A program made the position numbers and the translations under genes. Under the pieces are notes generated by a model. The model was not told where the DNA came from. It searched no databases and saw only the letters and a program-made list of their open reading frames with translations. From Calliopsis andreniformis (Eukaryota > Arthropoda > Insecta > Hymenoptera > Andrenidae), in NCBI RefSeq assembly GCF_051401765.1, contig NC_135066.1, positions 21,641,501-21,705,500 of the forward strand: a DNA stretch of 64,000 bases, read 5' to 3'. The first letter of the stretch is position 1. Each line of letters opens with the position of its first letter. Positions 60,288-64,000 of this stretch are shown here, piece by piece.

Positions 60288-61313
60288 TAACGTCCCTAAA
60301 ACGTTACGTTGTCCATGGAAGAGCGGCTTTCCAATGGACAAAAGATGATGGTTCTTGTGGCGTTCTTTCTTTCTTAACAGAAATGTATTCAATAAAAAAA
60401 ACCTATTCTAAGCTTATCATTATTACAATATTAATATCTATTCTAATTCAGCTGAATTTTAGTGAAATTATAAAGCATAAGGTTATATTACAAAAATGAG
60501 GTTATATTGATCGTGATTATTATCTATCTATCAATTCTCTCAGTAATGAAAGTGTTCTACATCTACGCTTATTATGTCATTGAACGAGAGTGTTAGGTTA
60601 AGTGATTACGCTATCACTAATTATAGATATGTTAACTTATATAATTAGTGGTAGAGAATCCTCTGTACGAGGCACAGTGTAAGTGTATGTGCGTGTATCT
60701 GCAATGGATTTTGTTTCGTGTGCCTTAGTCACTGTGAAAGCTATAGGCGGCTATAATCTCGGAACGGTCTTAAGTCTTTGTGAAACAATTAACCTTTGTC
60801 TGAACTGTTTAAGCATTCGTAAGCCTTTCGTTATTTCGGTTATATCAGTCGCGACCCTTGAGAAAATACTTTTCAAGAACGGTCTTCATATATGTCAGAC
60901 TGAGAACGGCTTCTAGCGCTTACTGACAGGCGATTCATCTGCTCTACGGCAAGGGTAAACTATAACCTTAAAGAAGCATCAATTACTATATTTGCTAGAA
61001 CGGTCGCTACCCCTAGAGAAGCGGTCTTAATCCAACAAGGCTTAGTACATCAACTGCTTCTAGGATGTCGCTCGTACTGCACGAGCAGTAAGTCTGTGAA
61101 GGAGCATCGAATACTCTTGCTACCTCTAAAGGAGCGGTTGCGATCTCTGGATGAGTATGTCAGCTGCCTTTCAAATCCTCATGTTCTCATAACCCGATGC
61201 CAGAGAGAAGTATGTCTCCTGCTGCTTTTGCAGCTCCTTGTATACCTGCCAATTGGAGTTCGCGCATGCGTAGTGACTTATTCCTAATGGCGCACTTATT
61301 CTAACCGTCAATG
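60286..61313 (+). mobile_element. LTR-like dispersed repeat, copy 2
   Basis: Starts TGTAACGTCCC inside the hAT relic and is collinear with 35013-36063. Contains repeated GGAGCGGT/AGAACGGTCGCTACC words. It is followed at about 61350 by a GC-rich block of the second family. Likely an LTR, but no matching gag or pol is attached. Confidence 0.75.
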
Positions 61314-61349
61314 TTTTAGACGAAAAACGTACGAAATACGTTATACTTT

Positions 61350-62490
61350 GTGACGTGGCCCAAGTGCCAGTAACAAAGCCGAACCCTTCCCGGAGCAAGA
61401 GAGGCCTTTAGTGTGCACCATCGGGAGTCTACGCGTTACTAACACCTCTTTTATGCTCAAGCTACCAGGGTTTTCTCGTCGGCCCAAATGCCAGCATTGG
61501 TAAGAGACAGGTGTGAGACAACAACGGAGCCACCGACAAGGTCTCTTGCGACGGATCTTCGGAATCGAGGAGCGGCCAAGCTACCAGCCGCTCCAGAGTC
61601 ACTCCTCCCGGCAAGTGACGCGACGCCTAACATGGAAGACTGTCGTGGCCCATCGAGCCAACTCAGGGAGGATGCACGATGGGTGGGCTGCCCCACGGTT
61701 GTACGAGGACGCACCGATGGATGGGAACCAGCCGACGCGCGCGAGGTTGGCCACCTCGCACCGCGTTCTGGGGAGAAGTCCTTACCGGAGAGACGCAGGG
61801 ACGTTGCCACGGGAGCCATCTCGCGGGCAGATGATGGCAGCGGACCCCAAAAGTGCGACATCTAAAGGTCGCTTCCCATTGCTGTAAGTTCGGGCCGCGA
61901 GAGCGTTCGCCGTCCACTTGAAAGTGTCAACTCTACGAGCAGGAGGGTCTGAAGTGCCCAGCGGACCTGCACCGTGATCTGCTTAATCACCAAACGAGCC
62001 CGACAGACCCAAAGCGACCATGCACCTATGCTCGCCTAGTGGGAACGTCTTTTCGAATAAAATTCGCCGAGCACGCACAATTTATGACCGAACGAGCCCG
62101 TTACAGCAATGGGAAGCGACCTTAATACTGTGTCTCGGATCCCCGCCGCAAGAAGAGTTTCAGGGGGACTCAGGGAGTCCCTGCCAATCAACCATAGACA
62201 TTCGAACTGGTCGCGAGGTCGCGCGACACGAGCGAGCCAATCGGGGCACGGTGGGGGTAGCGTCGCGTGCCGAGATCCTGCTGCACGCAGCGATTTCGGC
62301 CTTCTTCTTGTACGGGACGCTGACCAGGTCGCAGGTGGTAAGTCTTCCCCCATTGTTCTCCCCGTTTAACTCAGAATAGCTCGGTTCGAACGCGAAATTT
62401 TGAGAGGGCAGACTCCTGGGGGTCGTGTAGGCCGTGTAACAGGAAGAAAGCCTTCGCGTGCGTGTTTCTCGAAGCCTGCGGACTCGAATA
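61350..62490 (+). mobile_element. GC-rich dispersed repeat, copy 2 of second family
   Basis: Partner of 27843-28740; begins about TGTGACGTGGCCC (TG start, LTR-like). Open frames of 105-134 codons on both strands (61457-62379) are due to high GC, since frames on opposite strands overlap and neither resembles a known protein. It contains GAGGGCAGACTCC at about 62405, similar to the terminal word of the TTAA element. Confidence 0.65.
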
Positions 62491-62979
62491 AACGGCGCGT
62501 CCGCGGCTTAGCGGCGTGATAACGAACGGTTGTCGCGTGTGGGTACATTGTCGGCTTGCTGGTGTAACCTCGTTGTAACAGCAGTCCCTCGGGCGGGTCT
62601 CTTACGCATGCCGAACGTGCGTTTCAACCTCGTCGCCGCCCAAAAACCATTGTAATGCGATCGCTGTAGCGGGAAACGAGTAATTGCCCGCGGCTACGTG
62701 TCGCGGGACTGTGTTAAATTTCGGTCGTTAGACATATTGTTTCAAATTAACGATAAGATCCCATTTAGAAGATAACAAGGTTATCACATTGAGGCGAATA
62801 ATATAAAAGGACTCCAACTAATTCCGCTCTCAATTATGTTAAGGTAACACTCAGATAATAGCTACAGGAATCTTTAAACGTGCCGACTCGGTTGCTCCGG
62901 ACTAAGTGTCCCGCGCTTAGAATATTTTGCACTTAAATACTTCCCGAAAAGGAAGATAGTACATTGTAATGATAGTAAT
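62491..62979. other. GC-rich to AT-rich transition, no gene
   Basis: GC-rich to about 62710, likely a continuation of the preceding repeat; then AT-rich. Nothing recognised. Confidence 0.35.
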
Positions 62980-64000
62980 TTTCGTTGTGCACCAGTTTTG
63001 ACACAAAAATAGTTCAACGATTTGCCGTTAGAAGCGTTGATGGTATATCTCAATCAATTTGGTCATATTACCATCAGCATCGATGAAAATATAGATCAGT
63101 CGGTAAACGTAATCTCGAATTTGACAGCTGAATTCGTATTCATCGAATACACGAATACAGACGCAAGAAAGGCTTAGTTGCCAAAACGTAATGAAAGTTT
63201 TGGTCACGCTGTTGCCACATATATGTATGTACATATTACAATTCTGCCCATCAGGAAAACTCGAACGAATCCAACTCTGAAACGAGTGGTTTTACGAAAA
63301 ACATGTACCCGTATAATGTTTTTGTCATTATATTATGATACATGTTGTTTATTGTTCACTAAATGTATAAATAATAACATTGCTAATGAATACTCGCAAC
63401 GTCTTGCACTCGTTGCAAACAGCACGAGAGGTTCAGTGTGACGACCCTTGCATCGATGAAAATGTAGCAAGTAAAGGTGGTTTACGAATCATTATTCTTC
63501 AATAGTTATTATTTACTGTAAACAAACAATTGGAATTGTTCCATAAGTTATAGTTTAATCCACTAATTTTACACGAAAGTACCTTAGTTTAGTGAGAATT
63601 AGGCATTCCCTCATAGTCTGCAGGTGCCGGGTTCGAATCTCGTGGTAGCTTTTAATTTTTTTTGTTTTCAATTTTTATTTTAAATAATTCTAATTTTCGT
63701 ATACCTTTTCATAGATTACAATTATACCACTCAACTTAATTCACCAATTTATTATTGGGTCCAATTTTGCCAGTCGAATGTCATTTACTACCATGTAGTA
63801 TATTTTGAGTAAAAGCATTATTCAAGTTTGGATCAGATCGAACCCCAAAAGCTGTAAATGGAGTCGACATTATTACGTAACATTGTAATTCGTCTTGATT
63901 AATGAAAATTTATTATAAATGTGAAATTTTGTGTGCATCTCATACGAAAATGTTGTTTCTTGGACCACTTTTATAATTTTGGACACATATGTATTGTTTC
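62980..64000. mobile_element. Second (inverted, partial) copy of the TTAA element
   Basis: Matches, in reverse orientation, about 59595 down to 58350 (without the 58806-59295 insert) and then about 54430 down to 54315. The part near 63730-63880 is diverged from copy 1. It lacks the terminal segment equivalent to 59600-60029 and leaves the window at 64000 before the other terminus. The nested 3.66-kb palindrome is not present here, which confirms that it is an insertion in copy 1. Confidence 0.85.
63576..63651 (+). tRNA. Degraded tRNA-Met(CAU)-like sequence, second copy
   Basis: Same sequence in the inverted copy of the TTAA element. B-box GGTTCGAATCT at 63630-63640, anticodon region CTCATAGTCTG, acceptor-like AAAGTACC pairing imperfectly with GGTAGCTTT, then oligo-T. 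Acceptor pairing is better here than in the other copy. Confidence 0.5.

Noticed and set aside
61457..62379. Overlapping 105-134-codon frames on both strands
   Set aside because: Frames on both strands at once reflect high GC content of a repeat, not genes.

Overview
The window looks like an AT-rich insect nuclear genome, dominated by transposable-element debris. The insect call rests on the transposon families: BEL/Pao gag, an I-like LINE with RNase H, mariner and IS630-type transposases, PIF/Harbinger, hAT, and many TA-flanked foldback elements whose ends begin CAGGGTGT. The order may be Hymenoptera, but that is inference. There are no bacterial operons, no CRISPR, no rRNA and no intact virus.

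Only one piece of an ordinary cellular gene is convincing: a 177-base exon on the minus strand at 23644-23820. It encodes the two-histidine zinc core of a membrane (renal-type) dipeptidase. The other exons could not be found, so the gene must have very large introns or extend outside the window.

Layout. 1-7 kb: mostly unrecognised sequence with a 36-bp minisatellite (1649-1854) and an internally deleted mariner relic (4041-4440). 7.4-14 kb: short inverted-repeat elements, including a 1124-bp TA-flanked element (9024-10147), a 64-bp relative made of little more than the two ends (7727-7790), a 218-bp hairpin (11531-11748) and a 1.8-kb foldback element (12232-14040). 14.2-16.4 kb: LTR-like GC-rich repeats. 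18.0-22.9 kb: a broken I-like LINE on the minus strand. 23.6 kb: the dipeptidase exon. 24.8-27.5 kb: a hairpin MITE and a MITE built from GACGT/ACGTC units. 27.8-28.7 kb: a GC-rich repeat that recurs at 61.4-62.5 kb. 30.8-32.0 kb: an IS630/mariner-type transposase relic. 34-38.5 kb: a pile of nested repeats with a gag-like zinc-knuckle relic and a LINE endonuclease relic. 38.8-42.6 kb: foldback elements inside one another. 43.0-44.4 kb: a BEL/Pao gag relic cut at a TTAA. 44.8-53.4 kb: mostly unrecognised AT-rich sequence with one 595-bp MITE. 53.5-60.3 kb: a PIF/Harbinger transposase relic, a 6-kb TTAA-flanked composite containing a 3.66-kb palindrome, then a hAT transposase relic. 60.3-64 kb: LTR-like repeats and an inverted second copy of the TTAA element, running off the window.

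The most informative feature is the nesting. Several foldback elements supply their own empty site in the opposite arm or in a second copy, so insertion events can be read directly. The strangest point is that the TTAA element at 53986-60029 separates two coding relics from different transposon superfamilies, each running right up to the TTAA. That suggests recombination between two element copies. Boundaries marked approximate were judged by eye; no alignment software was used.
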